A stretch of DNA of 64,000 nt, from positions 2,459,501-2,523,500 of the forward strand of contig NZ_CP146069.1 in NCBI RefSeq assembly GCF_037023735.1, given 5' to 3'. Within the stretch, counting starts at the first letter, position 1. Every line of letters starts with the position of its first letter. This DNA is from Roseovarius sp. S88 (GTDB lineage: Bacteria; Pseudomonadota; Alphaproteobacteria; Rhodobacterales; Rhodobacteraceae). Of the stretch, positions 41,909 to 51,001 are shown in pieces. The notes beneath the pieces were generated by a model. It searched no databases and was not told the origin of the DNA. It worked only from the letters and a program-made list of their open reading frames with translations. The translations under genes and the position numbers were made by a program.

Positions 41909-43270
41909 ATGGCCAAAGACTGGACTTCAAAACTACCCGACGCGGCGCAAACCTATCTCGAAGGGCACCGTCTTGATGAGGTAGAATGCATCATTGCCGA
42001 TTTGCCCGGGGTCGCGCGCGGCAAGGCGGTTCCTGCGAGCAAATTTAGCAAGCAGGCCTACTTTCACCTGCCGGATTCGATTTTTTACCAGACCATCACC
42101 GGCGATTGGGGTGAAGCGGCAGGCGATGAAGGCTTCATCGAGCGCGACATGGTGCTCAAGCCCGATATGGACACCGCCTCCGCCGCGCCCTGGACGGGGG
42201 ATTGGACCCTGCAGGTCATTCACGATGCCTATGACCGCGATGGCAAACCAATAGACTGCGCCCCGCGCAACGTGCTCAAGCGCGTTGTGAAGATGTATGA
42301 AAAGATGGGGCTGGAGCCGGTTGTGGCACCTGAGATGGAGTTTTTCCTCATCGCGCGCAACCTCGACCCGCGTCAGGAAATTGCCCCAATGGTCGGCCGG
42401 TCGGGCCGACCTGCGGCCGCGCGGCAGGCGTATTCGATGACAGCGGTGGATGAGTTCGGCCCGGTGATCGACGACATCTATGATTTTGCCGAAGCGCAGG
42501 GTTTCGAGATTGACGGCATCACGCAGGAAGGCGGTGCAGGTCAGCTTGAGATCAACCTGCGCCATGGTGATCCGGTGAAACTGGCCGATGAGGTGTTTTA
42601 CTTCAAGCGCTTGATCCGGGAGGCGGCCCTGAGGCATGACTGTTTTGCCACCTTCATGGCCAAACCCATCGCCGCAGAACCCGGCAGTGCCATGCATATT
42701 CACCACTCGATCATTGATATCGAAACCGGGAAGAACGCGTTTTCCGGCCCTCAGGGCGGCGAGACGGACATGTTTTATCACTTCATTGGCGGATTACAGA
42801 CCTACCTGCCCTCAGCCCTTGCCGTGATGGCGCCATACGTGAATTCCTACCGCCGCTACGTGCGAGACAATGCAGCACCCATCAACCTGGAATGGGGCCG
42901 TGACAACCGCACGACAGGCATCCGCGTGCCGCTGTCCCCGCCTGAAGCACGCCGCGTGGAAAACCGCATCGCGGGCATGGATTGCAACCCCTATCTGGGT
43001 ATCGCCGTCAGCCTCGCCTGTGGGCTTTTGGGCATGAGGAACGAAACCCGCGCCAAGACGCAATATCGCGGCGACGCCTATGAGGGCGAGCCGGATTTTG
43101 TCAATGAACTTGGGGCCGCCCTTGATCTTTTTGACGAGGCCACGGACCTGCACAAGATCCTCGGCCCAGACTTTGCCCGCGTCTATTCCATCGTGAAGCG
43201 CGCCGAATATGCCGAGTTCCTGCAGGTCATTTCTCCTTGGGAACGTGAGCATCTCTTGCTGAACGTCTGA
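41909..43270 (+). CDS. Glutamine-synthetase-family ligase, PuuA-like
   Basis: A 453-residue GS-fold ligase, closer to gamma-glutamylputrescine synthetase PuuA than the first copy: ECIIADLPGVARGKAVPASKF, VAPEMEFFLIARN, GITQEGGAGQLEINLRHGDPVKLADEVFYFKRLIREAALRHDCFATFMAKPIAAEPGSAMHIHHSIID, NSYRRYVRDNAAPINLEWGRDNRTTGIRVP, and VENRIAGMDCNPYLGIA. It would activate glutamate with ATP and join it to a primary amine. It follows the amidotransferase by 3 bp and precedes a PuuB-like oxidase by 47 bp. Confidence 0.9.
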   Translation: MAKDWTSKLPDAAQTYLEGHRLDEVECIIADLPGVARGKAVPASKFSKQAYFHLPDSIFYQTITGDWGEAAGDEGFIERDMVLKPDMDTASAAPWTGDWTLQVIHDAYDRDGKPIDCAPRNVLKRVVKMYEKMGLEPVVAPEMEFFLIARNLDPRQEIAPMVGRSGRPAAARQAYSMTAVDEFGPVIDDIYDFAEAQGFEIDGITQEGGAGQLEINLRHGDPVKLADEVFYFKRLIREAALRHDCFATFMAKPIAAEPGSAMHIHHSIIDIETGKNAFSGPQGGETDMFYHFIGGLQTYLPSALAVMAPYVNSYRRYVRDNAAPINLEWGRDNRTTGIRVPLSPPEARRVENRIAGMDCNPYLGIAVSLACGLLGMRNETRAKTQYRGDAYEGEPDFVNELGAALDLFDEATDLHKILGPDFARVYSIVKRAEYAEFLQVISPWEREHLLLNV

Positions 43271-43317
43271 GCCTTTGGCGCGGGTCTGGATCTGAGTATT
43301 TTGGGAACAGTGAAACG

Positions 43318-44622
43318 ATGAACCTGCTCTACTCCAATGACCGTCCAGGTCAGTATCCGCCAAGCTGGTACGCGGCCACGACCGAGGCTTTGGAGCCATT
43401 CGAGCCTTTGCGCGGCGAGACGCGGGCCGATGTCTGCGTGATCGGCGGCGGATTCACCGGGCTGTCCGCCGCGCTGCATCTGGCCGAGCGCGGATATGAC
43501 GTGGCGCTGGTGGAGGCGCATCGCGTTGGGTTTGGGGCCTCGGGGCGCAATGGCGGGCAGTTGGGCAGCGGCCAGCGGCAGGATCAGGAAAGTTTGGAAA
43601 AGCTTGTCGGGCGTGAGGATGCCGGCAAGCTCTGGGACTTGGCGGAAGATGCAAAAGCGCTCGTTAAATCCCTGATTTCCAAACACAAGATTGACTGCCA
43701 CCTGAAGTCGGGGATTGCCCATGCAGGCTTCACCAAAGCTGAGGTGGCCGAAGAGCACACCTATGCCGATTTCCTGGCCGAGCGCTATGGCTATACCGCT
43801 CTGGAAAAGCTTGATCGCGATGCGATGCAGGCGCTTTGCCCCTCACCGCGCTATGTGGGCGGCTCGCTCGATATGACGGCGGCGCATTTGCACCCCCTCG
43901 CTTATGCCTTTGGACTGGCGCGGGCGGCAGCAGCAGCTGGTGTTCGGATTTTTGAAAAGAGCGAAGTGCATCGCATCACTCCCGGCACGCCGGCCCTGGT
44001 CGCGACAGACAAAGGTCGAATCAAGGCCGATCACGTGATCCTTGGCTGCAACGGGTATCTGGGCGGGCTGGACCGCAAGGTGGCGGCACGCGTGATGCCG
44101 ATCAACAATTTCGTCGTGGCCACGGAACCCTTGGGCGATGAGGCCGCACGCGTGTTGACCCGCGATGTGGCCGTGGCAGATAGCAAATTTGTCGTCAACT
44201 ATTTCCGCCTCAGCCACGACAAGCGCCTGCTCTTTGGCGGCGGGGAAAGCTATGGTTACCGCTTTCCAAGTGACATTGCGGCGCTGGTGCGCAAGCCGAT
44301 GACGCAGATTTTCCCACATTTGCGAGACGTGAAGATCGACTACGCCTGGGGCGGTACGCTGGCGATTACCATGAAACGCATGCCTTACCTTGCACGCCTT
44401 GCGCCCAACATTTTGTCAGCCTCGGGATATTCCGGCCATGGGGTCGGCACGGCGACGTTTTCGGGCAAGCTTATGGCTGATGTGATCGGTGGTGACGCAG
44501 ACGGGTTTGACACCATGGCGCGCGTGCCCACGCCCACTTTCCCAGGCGGCACGGCACTGCGGTCTCCGCTCCTGGCGCTGGCGATGACCTGGTACGCCAC
44601 GCGCGACCGGCTGGGCCTCTGA
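43318..44622 (+). CDS. FAD-dependent oxidoreductase, PuuB/OrdL-like
   Basis: A 434-residue DAO-family flavoenzyme. The dinucleotide motif is VCVIGGGFTGLSAALHLAERGYDVALVE (about residues 39-66), then RVGFGASGRNGGQLGSGQRQD, and at the C-terminus LSASGYSGHGVGTATFSGKLMADVI. PuuB relatives oxidise gamma-glutamyl-amines to aldehydes. The gene is read from the same strand as the two ligases and is the next step expected in a gamma-glutamylated amine pathway. No aldehyde dehydrogenase (PuuC) is in the window. Confidence 0.9.
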   Translation: MNLLYSNDRPGQYPPSWYAATTEALEPFEPLRGETRADVCVIGGGFTGLSAALHLAERGYDVALVEAHRVGFGASGRNGGQLGSGQRQDQESLEKLVGREDAGKLWDLAEDAKALVKSLISKHKIDCHLKSGIAHAGFTKAEVAEEHTYADFLAERYGYTALEKLDRDAMQALCPSPRYVGGSLDMTAAHLHPLAYAFGLARAAAAAGVRIFEKSEVHRITPGTPALVATDKGRIKADHVILGCNGYLGGLDRKVAARVMPINNFVVATEPLGDEAARVLTRDVAVADSKFVVNYFRLSHDKRLLFGGGESYGYRFPSDIAALVRKPMTQIFPHLRDVKIDYAWGGTLAITMKRMPYLARLAPNILSASGYSGHGVGTATFSGKLMADVIGGDADGFDTMARVPTPTFPGGTALRSPLLALAMTWYATRDRLGL

Positions 44623-44732
44623 CACGCAGCCCGGCGCTCGTTTCCAAAGTTTACAAAAATTTCGCTTTGGGTGTCGTGTTGTCTGCGCTATACATTCGGA
44701 AAATCGAAAAACTATCTTGAGGTATTCCGAAC

Positions 44733-45944
44733 ATGACACTCCCCCCAAATGTCTATGATGCCGAACCAATCCCTGACGCGGCGCGCCTGGAAATCGACAA
44801 ACTCATGAAATCCGGAGATCTTTTTCGCTACACGGCCGCAACAGACGCCCCTGTCGCGCTTTTGGAGCGCGAATTTGCAGACATGATGGGCAGCACCTAT
44901 GCGCTGGCTGTTTCGTCCTGTTCGGCGGCACTTTTTCTGTCGCTGAAGGCTTTGGGACTGAAACCCGGCGCAAGGGTGCTGATCCCGGCCTTTACCTTTG
45001 CCGCTGTCCCATCCTCGGTGGTGCACGCCGAATGCGTGCCGGTCTTGTGTGAGGTAAAAGACAATTACCGCATTGATATCAAAGATTTTGAATACAAACT
45101 TGATGCAGATATAGACGCCGTGATCATCAGTCACATGCGCGGCCACACCTCGGATATGGACGCGATCATGGCGCTGTGTGATGCGCGGGACATTCCCGTT
45201 GTTGAGGACGCCGCCCATAGTCTGGGCACGCTCTGGAACGGGCAAAATATTGGCACGATTGGCCGTGTGGGATGTTTCAGCTTTCAGTCCTACAAGCTGG
45301 TCAATGCCGGTGAAGGCGGGATCATGATCACCGATGACGCCGATCTTGTGGCGCAGGCGGTGATTATGTCAGGCGCCTACGAGCATAACTGGGCCAAGCA
45401 TATGGCTGGCTCTGAACCTGCGCTCGAGGCCGCCTTTGCCAAATGGCAGAACCGCCTGCCGCTTTACAATCTGCGTATGGGCAACCTGTCGGCGGCAATC
45501 ATTCGCCCGCAATTGGCGGAAATCCCGCGCCGGGTGCGCGATGGGCGAGCCAACCATGATTATGTCGCGGCCCGGCTCAATACGTCGCCCTGGCTGCATG
45601 TGCCTGACAAACTCAAACCAGAAGACCGCGCGCCGGATTCCATTCAATTCAACCTGGTGGATATGAACGATGCTGAAACCGATGCATTTTCCAAGGCGGC
45701 GGTCGAACGTGGTGTGAAAGTACAAGTGTTTGGGCAGAGCACAGACAACGCCCGTGCCTTCTGGAACTGGAAGTTCCTGCCCGGCCCCACGCCCGACCTG
45801 CCGCAGACGCGCACGATGCTGATGCGCGCCTGCGATGTGCGCCTGCCTGCACGGCTTAACCGCGAAGAACTTGATATAATTTCTGAGGCACTGGTGATGG
45901 CCGCGCAGGATGTGATGGGAGAGCCGCGCGCCTACGGGACTTGA
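44733..45944 (+). CDS. DegT/DnrJ/EryC1/StrS family aminotransferase
   Basis: A 403-residue PLP enzyme of the DegT family. Visible are YALAVSSCSAALFLSLKALGLKPGARVLIPAFTFAAVPSSVVHA, VVEDAAHSLGTLWNGQNIG, and the PLP lysine in CFSFQSYKLVNAGEGGIM. Most relatives aminate sugar-nucleotide ketones; this one has no sugar or surface-polysaccharide genes near it, so another keto or aldehyde substrate is possible. A 110-bp leader contains a TTCGGAA / TTCCGAA inverted repeat (44695-44731), suggesting a promoter of its own. Confidence 0.9.
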   Translation: MTLPPNVYDAEPIPDAARLEIDKLMKSGDLFRYTAATDAPVALLEREFADMMGSTYALAVSSCSAALFLSLKALGLKPGARVLIPAFTFAAVPSSVVHAECVPVLCEVKDNYRIDIKDFEYKLDADIDAVIISHMRGHTSDMDAIMALCDARDIPVVEDAAHSLGTLWNGQNIGTIGRVGCFSFQSYKLVNAGEGGIMITDDADLVAQAVIMSGAYEHNWAKHMAGSEPALEAAFAKWQNRLPLYNLRMGNLSAAIIRPQLAEIPRRVRDGRANHDYVAARLNTSPWLHVPDKLKPEDRAPDSIQFNLVDMNDAETDAFSKAAVERGVKVQVFGQSTDNARAFWNWKFLPGPTPDLPQTRTMLMRACDVRLPARLNREELDIISEALVMAAQDVMGEPRAYGT

Positions 45945-45975
45945 CTTCGTCCGACAGCCGCAGGTCCATAGCCCC

Positions 45976-46881
45976 ATGAAGCGTGATTTTTCCAAAGGGG
46001 CCGCATGGATGCGCGGCGAGGTTGTTCCCGTCGGAGATGCAACAATAGGCGTCACCGACTGGGGGCTGACCCATGCGGACTGCGTTTATGATGTGGTTCC
46101 CGTCTGGCAAGGCGCGTTTTTCCGGCTGGACGATTATCTGACTCGGTTTGAGGCGTCGGTTGCGGCAGCGCGCATGGATGTGGGCATGGACCGCGCCGCG
46201 ATTGAGAATGCCTTGCACAAAATGGTTGCGGCATCCAGTTTGCAGGATGCGTATGTAGCTATGGTTGCTGCACGCGGCATCCCATTGGTTCATGGCGTGC
46301 GAGACCCCCGTGCCTGTGCCAACCATTTTTATGCCTGGTGCGTGCCTTATGTGCATGTCATCGCCCCGGACAAGGCCAAGATCGGCGTAGAAGTGCATCT
46401 GTCGTCAACCACGCGTCGCATTCCCGAAGACAGCGTCAATCCACTGGCCAAAAACTACCATTGGGGCGACTTTACCCAAGGACTCTTTGAGGCTAAGGAT
46501 GCCGGGTTTGAGACGGTGCTGCTTCCGGATCATGCGGGCAATGTGACCGAGGGCCCGGGATTCAACGTCTTTGCGCTCAAAGAAGGACGAATTTTGACAC
46601 CGGATCGCGGCGTGCTGCACGGGATCACAAGGCGCACGGTGCTTGAGTTGGCTGTTGAGGCGGGATTGACCGTTGAGGAACGCGCTCTTCCGGTCGAGGA
46701 GTTGATGGAGGCCGATGAGGTGTTTCTGTCCTCCTCCGGCGGCGGTGTAACGCCTGTGGCGCGTATCAATGATCGGCAGTTTTCGAATGGTGCCGCCGGA
46801 CCGGTCGGTTTGCAATTGAGGTCAGCGTATTTCGCGCGACTGGAAGATGCGCGATTCCGAACTGAAATCACCTACACCTAA
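45976..46881 (+). CDS. Class IV PLP aminotransferase
   Basis: A 301-residue fold-type IV aminotransferase (branched-chain, D-amino acid or (R)-amine transaminase family). Motifs: TDWGLTHADCVYDVVPVWQGAFFRLDDYLTRFEAS at the N-terminus, PLAKNYHWGDFTQGLFEAKDAGFETVLLPDHAGNVTEGPGFNVFALKEG with the PLP lysine in AKNYH, and EVFLSSSGGGVTPVARINDRQF. It lies 31 bp after the DegT gene on the same strand. Two unrelated aminotransferase types in series is unusual and suggests successive transaminations. The substrate is unknown. Confidence 0.9.
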   Translation: MKRDFSKGAAWMRGEVVPVGDATIGVTDWGLTHADCVYDVVPVWQGAFFRLDDYLTRFEASVAAARMDVGMDRAAIENALHKMVAASSLQDAYVAMVAARGIPLVHGVRDPRACANHFYAWCVPYVHVIAPDKAKIGVEVHLSSTTRRIPEDSVNPLAKNYHWGDFTQGLFEAKDAGFETVLLPDHAGNVTEGPGFNVFALKEGRILTPDRGVLHGITRRTVLELAVEAGLTVEERALPVEELMEADEVFLSSSGGGVTPVARINDRQFSNGAAGPVGLQLRSAYFARLEDARFRTEITYT

Positions 46882-46886
46882 AATCT

Positions 46887-47852
46887 TCACACCAACACCA
46901 GCTTGTCTTTGAGAAACGGATAGGCCGTCAGCGCGGGTGTCACAATCGTCTCTTGCAAGATAGGCCGCAGGCTTTGGGCAACCTTCTCTGGCATGTCCTG
47001 TAAGATATCTTTGCGCGCCGTAAGGCTGATGGTGCGGCTGAGCGGTTCGAAAGGCAGTTCCAGCACGTCAATCTCATCCGCAAAACGGCGCCCCCGCATC
47101 AGAGCCAAAGGCGGCAGGATGCTCCACCCCGCGCCCTGCCCGACCAGCGCCAGGATGGCGTGATAGCTGTCTAGCTCAAACCGGTGCGGCAGCGTGATCT
47201 TTTCACGCGCGAGATGCGAGGTCAGCAAGCGCCCCATGTAATGCCGTTGCGTGTATTGGATCAAAGGCAGGCGCATCAGTTGTTTAAGAACATTGCCACC
47301 AGAGTCCACCGCACCCTTGGGCACCGCCGCAACAAACCCTTCGCGCAAGAGCGGATGAACCTCGGCCCAGTCATCTCCGGCATTGAGTTCGGCGGCGACA
47401 ATCACGTCCAGTGCGCGACTTTCCAGCAATTCGTAAAGATAGTGGCTCGCCCCGGTTTCCAACAAGAACTGGCTGGATTTCAACTCACCTGCCATATGCG
47501 TCAAAAGCTTCGGCGTCACATCCGCCTCGAAATCCTCAATCATCCCGAGACGAAACCGGGTGAGCATCGACAGATCGGACATCGCCAACTCTGCCCGCGC
47601 CTGCGCCGCTTCATTGAGGATCACCTGCGCCCTGCGGCGCAAAATCTCGCCTGCAGGTGTCAGGCGCACAGGCCGCGCATTGCGTTGCAAAAGCGTGGCT
47701 CCAACAGCCGCCTCAAGGTTAGTCAGTTGTTGGCTCACCGCAGAGGGGCTTGCTCCCAACCTTTTTGCAGCCGCAGAGATCGACCGCTCATCTGCGGCCG
47801 CCATGAAGACTTCGATCCCCCATAGTGTGATCTTACCGGGGCTGTCGACCAT
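46887..47852 (-). CDS. LysR family transcriptional regulator
   Basis: A 321-residue LysR regulator: N-terminal helix-turn-helix AAADERSISAAAKRLGASPSAVSQQLTNLEAAVGATLLQR and a C-terminal periplasmic-binding-like effector domain. Its start is 6 bp after phaR on the same strand, and its stop faces the aminotransferase stop with 5 bp between. It could be read with phaR and act elsewhere, or regulate the amine cluster in trans. No T-N11-A site was identified near the cluster. Confidence 0.9.
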   Translation of the reverse strand: MVDSPGKITLWGIEVFMAAADERSISAAAKRLGASPSAVSQQLTNLEAAVGATLLQRNARPVRLTPAGEILRRRAQVILNEAAQARAELAMSDLSMLTRFRLGMIEDFEADVTPKLLTHMAGELKSSQFLLETGASHYLYELLESRALDVIVAAELNAGDDWAEVHPLLREGFVAAVPKGAVDSGGNVLKQLMRLPLIQYTQRHYMGRLLTSHLAREKITLPHRFELDSYHAILALVGQGAGWSILPPLALMRGRRFADEIDVLELPFEPLSRTISLTARKDILQDMPEKVAQSLRPILQETIVTPALTAYPFLKDKLVLV

Positions 47853-47858
47853 GTGACT

Positions 47859-48443
47859 TTACTTGCCTAGTTTGGACAACTTATTCTGCAAATCGGCGAG
47901 TTGTTTTTTGATCGCGTCGAGATCTTCTTCGCTTTCGGTCTCAGTATCACCCTTGTCACTAGCGACCTCAGCACTGTCATCAGAAGATGGCATGGTGTTC
48001 ATCGCCTGCATCCCGCCAGTCATGGCCTTCAGGAACGCTTCCTGCTGCGCACGCATCGCATCCATCCCGGGAATCCCCGCCAAGGGATTGGCGCGGGCCA
48101 TATTTTCCATCATCTGGCTCTGGCCTTTTTGTAGCATCTCAAACGAGGCCGACAGGAAATCAGGCACCATAGAAGTCGCTTGCGTCGTGTAGCTGCGCAC
48201 CAGGTCGTTCAGCACATTGATCGGCAGCACATTCTCTCCGCGGCTTTCATGCTCGGCAATAATCTGCAACAAGTACTGCCGTGTCAGGTCATCCCCCGAT
48301 TTCAGATCGATGATCTGCACCTCGCGCCCATCGCGAATGAATTCAGCAATATCTTCAAGCGTGACGTAGTCAGAGGTCTCGGTGTTGTACAATCTGCGGC
48401 TGGCATACCGCTTGATCAACAGTGATTTTTCGGATTTTCCCAA
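47859..48443 (-). CDS. phaR: Polyhydroxyalkanoate synthesis repressor PhaR
   Basis: PhaR binds PHB and phasin-gene promoters and releases DNA when PHA granules appear. The 194-residue protein has the N-terminal PHB/PHA DNA-binding domain (LLIKRYASRRLYNTETSDYVTLEDIAEFIRDGREVQIIDLKSGDDLTRQYLLQIIAEHE), followed by a helical, Met/Gln-rich granule-binding part and an acidic tail. It sits beyond phaP with LysR 6 bp downstream. An imperfect CTGC-N3-GCAG dyad lies 26 bp upstream of its start. Confidence 0.95.
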   Translation of the reverse strand: MGKSEKSLLIKRYASRRLYNTETSDYVTLEDIAEFIRDGREVQIIDLKSGDDLTRQYLLQIIAEHESRGENVLPINVLNDLVRSYTTQATSMVPDFLSASFEMLQKGQSQMMENMARANPLAGIPGMDAMRAQQEAFLKAMTGGMQAMNTMPSSDDSAEVASDKGDTETESEEDLDAIKKQLADLQNKLSKLGK

Positions 48444-48468
48444 AGCCTACCCTCCCACGAATGCAGCG

Positions 48469-48479
48469 CTGCAGCACAG
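48469..48479. promoter_or_regulatory. Imperfect PhaR dyad upstream of phaR
   Basis: CTGC-AGC-ACAG, one mismatch from the CTGC-N3-GCAG dyad found at the phaP and phaC promoters. TGCAGCGCTGCA (48462-48473) overlaps it. It suggests weak self-regulation of phaR. Confidence 0.4.
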
Positions 48480-48497
48480 CTTATGCTACTGCAGAAC

Positions 48498-48529
48498 AAA
48501 AAGAAAGGGCGAGCCGATGGCTCGCCCTT
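48498..48529 (-). terminator. phaP: Intrinsic terminator of phaP
   Basis: On the minus strand, an 11-bp stem (AAGGGCGAGCC / GGCTCGCCCTT, 3-nt loop, at 48505-48529) followed by TTTCTTTTT. It lies 48 bp after the phaP stop and should separate abundant phaP mRNA from phaR. Confidence 0.85.
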
Positions 48530-48577
48530 ACAGGTTCGGGCTCAGATTGGGAGGAGGAGAGCCCGGAAACCTTTAAC

Positions 48578-49027
48578 TTACTTCGCGGCAGACGTTGCTT
48601 TCTTGGCAACAGCTGTCACTTCGTCAGTTGCTTTTTTAACAGCTTTGGCTGCGTCTTCTTGCAGGTCTTTGCCAGCCGCCATCATCAGTTCAACTGTGTC
48701 CATTTGGACTTTCTTGGCGATCTCAGCGAAGGCAGCCATGTTTTCTGCAGCAACTTCAGCGTTGGCCGATGCAAAATCGGTGATCGCTTTGGCATAGTCA
48801 GCAGGCTCTGCTTTGGCTTTTGTCACGTCGGACAGTTTGGCCAGAGTGTCTTTGGCCCATTTGCCGGAAAGCTCAGCGGATTTCTCAGCGGCTTCCAGAG
48901 CAACACCTGACATTTTTTCGTTCAGAGTTGCTTGGTTTTTGAAAGCTTCTTCAAAAGCTTTGGTGTCGACAGGGAATGCGCCCATGAAGTCTTTCATGAC
49001 GGCGTTGAAGTCTTGTGCTTTAGCCAT
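48578..49027 (-). CDS. phaP: Phasin family protein
   Basis: A 149-residue amphipathic helical protein that coats PHA granules. It is Ala/Lys-rich with the phasin pattern ALEAAEKSAELSGKWAKDTLAKLSDVTKAKAEPADYAKAITDFASANAEVAAENMAAFAEIAKK, and an Ala/Lys tail. The ATG has a strong TAGGAGG site five bases away, fitting high expression. Two perfect CTGC-N3-GCAG dyads lie 74-111 bp upstream, and a strong terminator follows. Confidence 0.93.
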   Translation of the reverse strand: MAKAQDFNAVMKDFMGAFPVDTKAFEEAFKNQATLNEKMSGVALEAAEKSAELSGKWAKDTLAKLSDVTKAKAEPADYAKAITDFASANAEVAAENMAAFAEIAKKVQMDTVELMMAAGKDLQEDAAKAVKKATDEVTAVAKKATSAAK

Positions 49028-49100
49028 GGTGGCCTCCTAAAACTTTGTTCGGTCGCAAGCAGGACCGCCCTGCTTTCTGCGTCTGCAAACTATATAGATG

Positions 49101-49138
49101 CTGCAGCGCAGCATTGCAAGCTTTTTTCTGCATTGCAG
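49101..49138. promoter_or_regulatory. Two PhaR-type dyads in the phaP promoter
   Basis: CTGC-AGC-GCAG at 49101-49111 and CTGC-ATT-GCAG at 49128-49138, both exact matches to the TGC-rich dyad reported for Paracoccus and Rhodobacter PhaR (from memory). Their centres are 27 bp apart, between phaC and the phaP start. Confidence 0.7.
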
Positions 49139-49172
49139 CATAAAATTTCAGAAGGATGATTTTAATTTTAAA

Positions 49173-50978
49173 TCAGAGGCTTGCGCGCTTCCGCACGTAA
49201 GTTCCAGGCGCCGGAGCCAGAGCAGGATGCTCAGAATCACCCGGCATCCGGGCTGCAACCATGGCGCCAGAGCGCTTTTTCAGCCAGGCTTCCCATGTGG
49301 GCCACCAGGAACCTTCCTGCTCCTCTGCCCCTTCCAGCCATGCGTCTGCCGTCTCTGGCAGGTTCTTGTTGGAATAAAACCCGTACTTCTTTTTGCTTGG
49401 CGGGTTCACGATCCCGGCGATATGACCTGACTCAGATACAATAAAGGTGCGATCCTTGGACCCGGTCTGCAAAAACCCGCGATAGCAGTCTTTCCAGCGC
49501 GCGATATGATCCGTCTCACAGGTAATCGCCATGATCGGCACGTTGACGTCGCTGATATGCAAAGTCTCACCGCACATCTCGATCCCATCGGTGACAAAGG
49601 CATTCGCCTGACACAGCTCGCGCAGATATTGGACCGTCATCCGCCCCGGAAGGTTCGCCCCGTCCCCGTTCCAGTAGAGCAGATCAAAAGCAGGAGGCGT
49701 CTCCCCCATCATGTAGCTTCGGATGGCGGGCTTATATATAAGGTCATTGGAACGAAGGAACGACATGGTCCGCCCCATAATGAAAGAGCGCAGCACGCCC
49801 TTTTCGTTCACTTCCTTTTCAATCCCGTCGACAAAGTCGTCCTGCAGGAAAGGAACAAACTCACCCTGATCGCTGAAATCGGTGAGTGCGGTAAAGAAGG
49901 TGGCGGACTTGATCGACTTGTCGCCCCGCTTGGCCAAAAGCGCCAATGTCATATGAAGCGTCGTGCCCGCAATACAGTAACCGACAGTGTTCACCTGACG
50001 CTCGCCTGTGATGGCCTTGGCCTCGCGGATCGCAGTCAGATAACCATCTTCTATATAGTCGTCGATGGCGACATCAGCGTAGGACGCGTCCGGGTTCACC
50101 CAGCTTACGACAAAAAGCGTATAGCCCTGATCGGTGATCCATTTGATAAGGCTGTTCTCTTGTTTGAGGTCAAGAACATAGAATTTGTTGATCCAGGGCG
50201 GAAAGATCACAACCGGTGTCTTATGCACCTGTTTGGTCGTAGGCGTATACTGGATGAGTTCCATCATCTTGTTGCGATAGACGACCTCACCTTCGGTCAC
50301 AGCAACGTTTTCGCCCAACTCAAATGCGTTCTCATCACAAAGCCGCACGACCATCTCACCATTATTGGCCTCCAGGTCTGCAACAAGGTTCTCTAGCCCG
50401 GCCACAAGGCTCTCGCCCTCGGTTTCCACCGCTTTTTCAAGCGCATCGGGGTTTGTGGACAGGAAATTCGTCGGGCTCATCATGTCGATGATCTGCGCCG
50501 CAAAGAACTGCAAACGCTGCTTGTCCTTGTCGTCCAGCTCTTCAGCCTCAGCCACGGCGTTTTCTATGGCCAGTTTGTTGATTGCATATTGGTGTTTGAT
50601 GTAGCTGAAATAGGGATGCGTATCCCAAAGCGGATTGGAAAACCGGCGATCCCCTTTCAACGGGTCCTCTTCATCCGCCCCATTTGGCAAAGGTGCGCCT
50701 TTGGCAAGACTTTGCTGCGCTTCCATAAAATGACGAACGGATTTGCCCCAGTATTCAAGCTGCTGCTCATACATCTTTCCCGGATTTTCCATGAAGGATT
50801 TCCAGTAAGATCCGGCTGCTTTCACGAAAACGTCTTGTGACGGGCCATTGAGTTCCTGCGCGGGCGGGGTGCGCACAGTCAATGCTTGCACCAAACGCTG
50901 AGACAGCGTTTCAACCCGTTCAAGATTGGCGCTCATGCGGTCCAGATTGGTGTTCTGTGCATCGTCCTGAGTTGCCAT
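49173..50978 (-). CDS. phaC: Class I polyhydroxyalkanoate synthase
   Basis: PhaC polymerises (R)-3-hydroxyacyl-CoA into PHA. The 601-residue protein has the class I length and layout: an N-terminal domain with PNGADEEDPLKGDRRFSNPLW, and an alpha/beta-hydrolase catalytic domain with Cys335 in the lipase-like box VGYCIAG, Asp490 in CETDHIARW and His519 in SESGHIAGIVNPP. FPPWINKFYVLDLKQENSL is also conserved. phaP and phaR follow on the same strand; phaZ is divergent. A perfect PhaR dyad lies 24 bp before the start. Confidence 0.97.
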   Translation of the reverse strand: MATQDDAQNTNLDRMSANLERVETLSQRLVQALTVRTPPAQELNGPSQDVFVKAAGSYWKSFMENPGKMYEQQLEYWGKSVRHFMEAQQSLAKGAPLPNGADEEDPLKGDRRFSNPLWDTHPYFSYIKHQYAINKLAIENAVAEAEELDDKDKQRLQFFAAQIIDMMSPTNFLSTNPDALEKAVETEGESLVAGLENLVADLEANNGEMVVRLCDENAFELGENVAVTEGEVVYRNKMMELIQYTPTTKQVHKTPVVIFPPWINKFYVLDLKQENSLIKWITDQGYTLFVVSWVNPDASYADVAIDDYIEDGYLTAIREAKAITGERQVNTVGYCIAGTTLHMTLALLAKRGDKSIKSATFFTALTDFSDQGEFVPFLQDDFVDGIEKEVNEKGVLRSFIMGRTMSFLRSNDLIYKPAIRSYMMGETPPAFDLLYWNGDGANLPGRMTVQYLRELCQANAFVTDGIEMCGETLHISDVNVPIMAITCETDHIARWKDCYRGFLQTGSKDRTFIVSESGHIAGIVNPPSKKKYGFYSNKNLPETADAWLEGAEEQEGSWWPTWEAWLKKRSGAMVAARMPGDSEHPALAPAPGTYVRKRASL

Positions 50979-51001
50979 TTTAACATTCTTCCCGTATTTT
51001 T

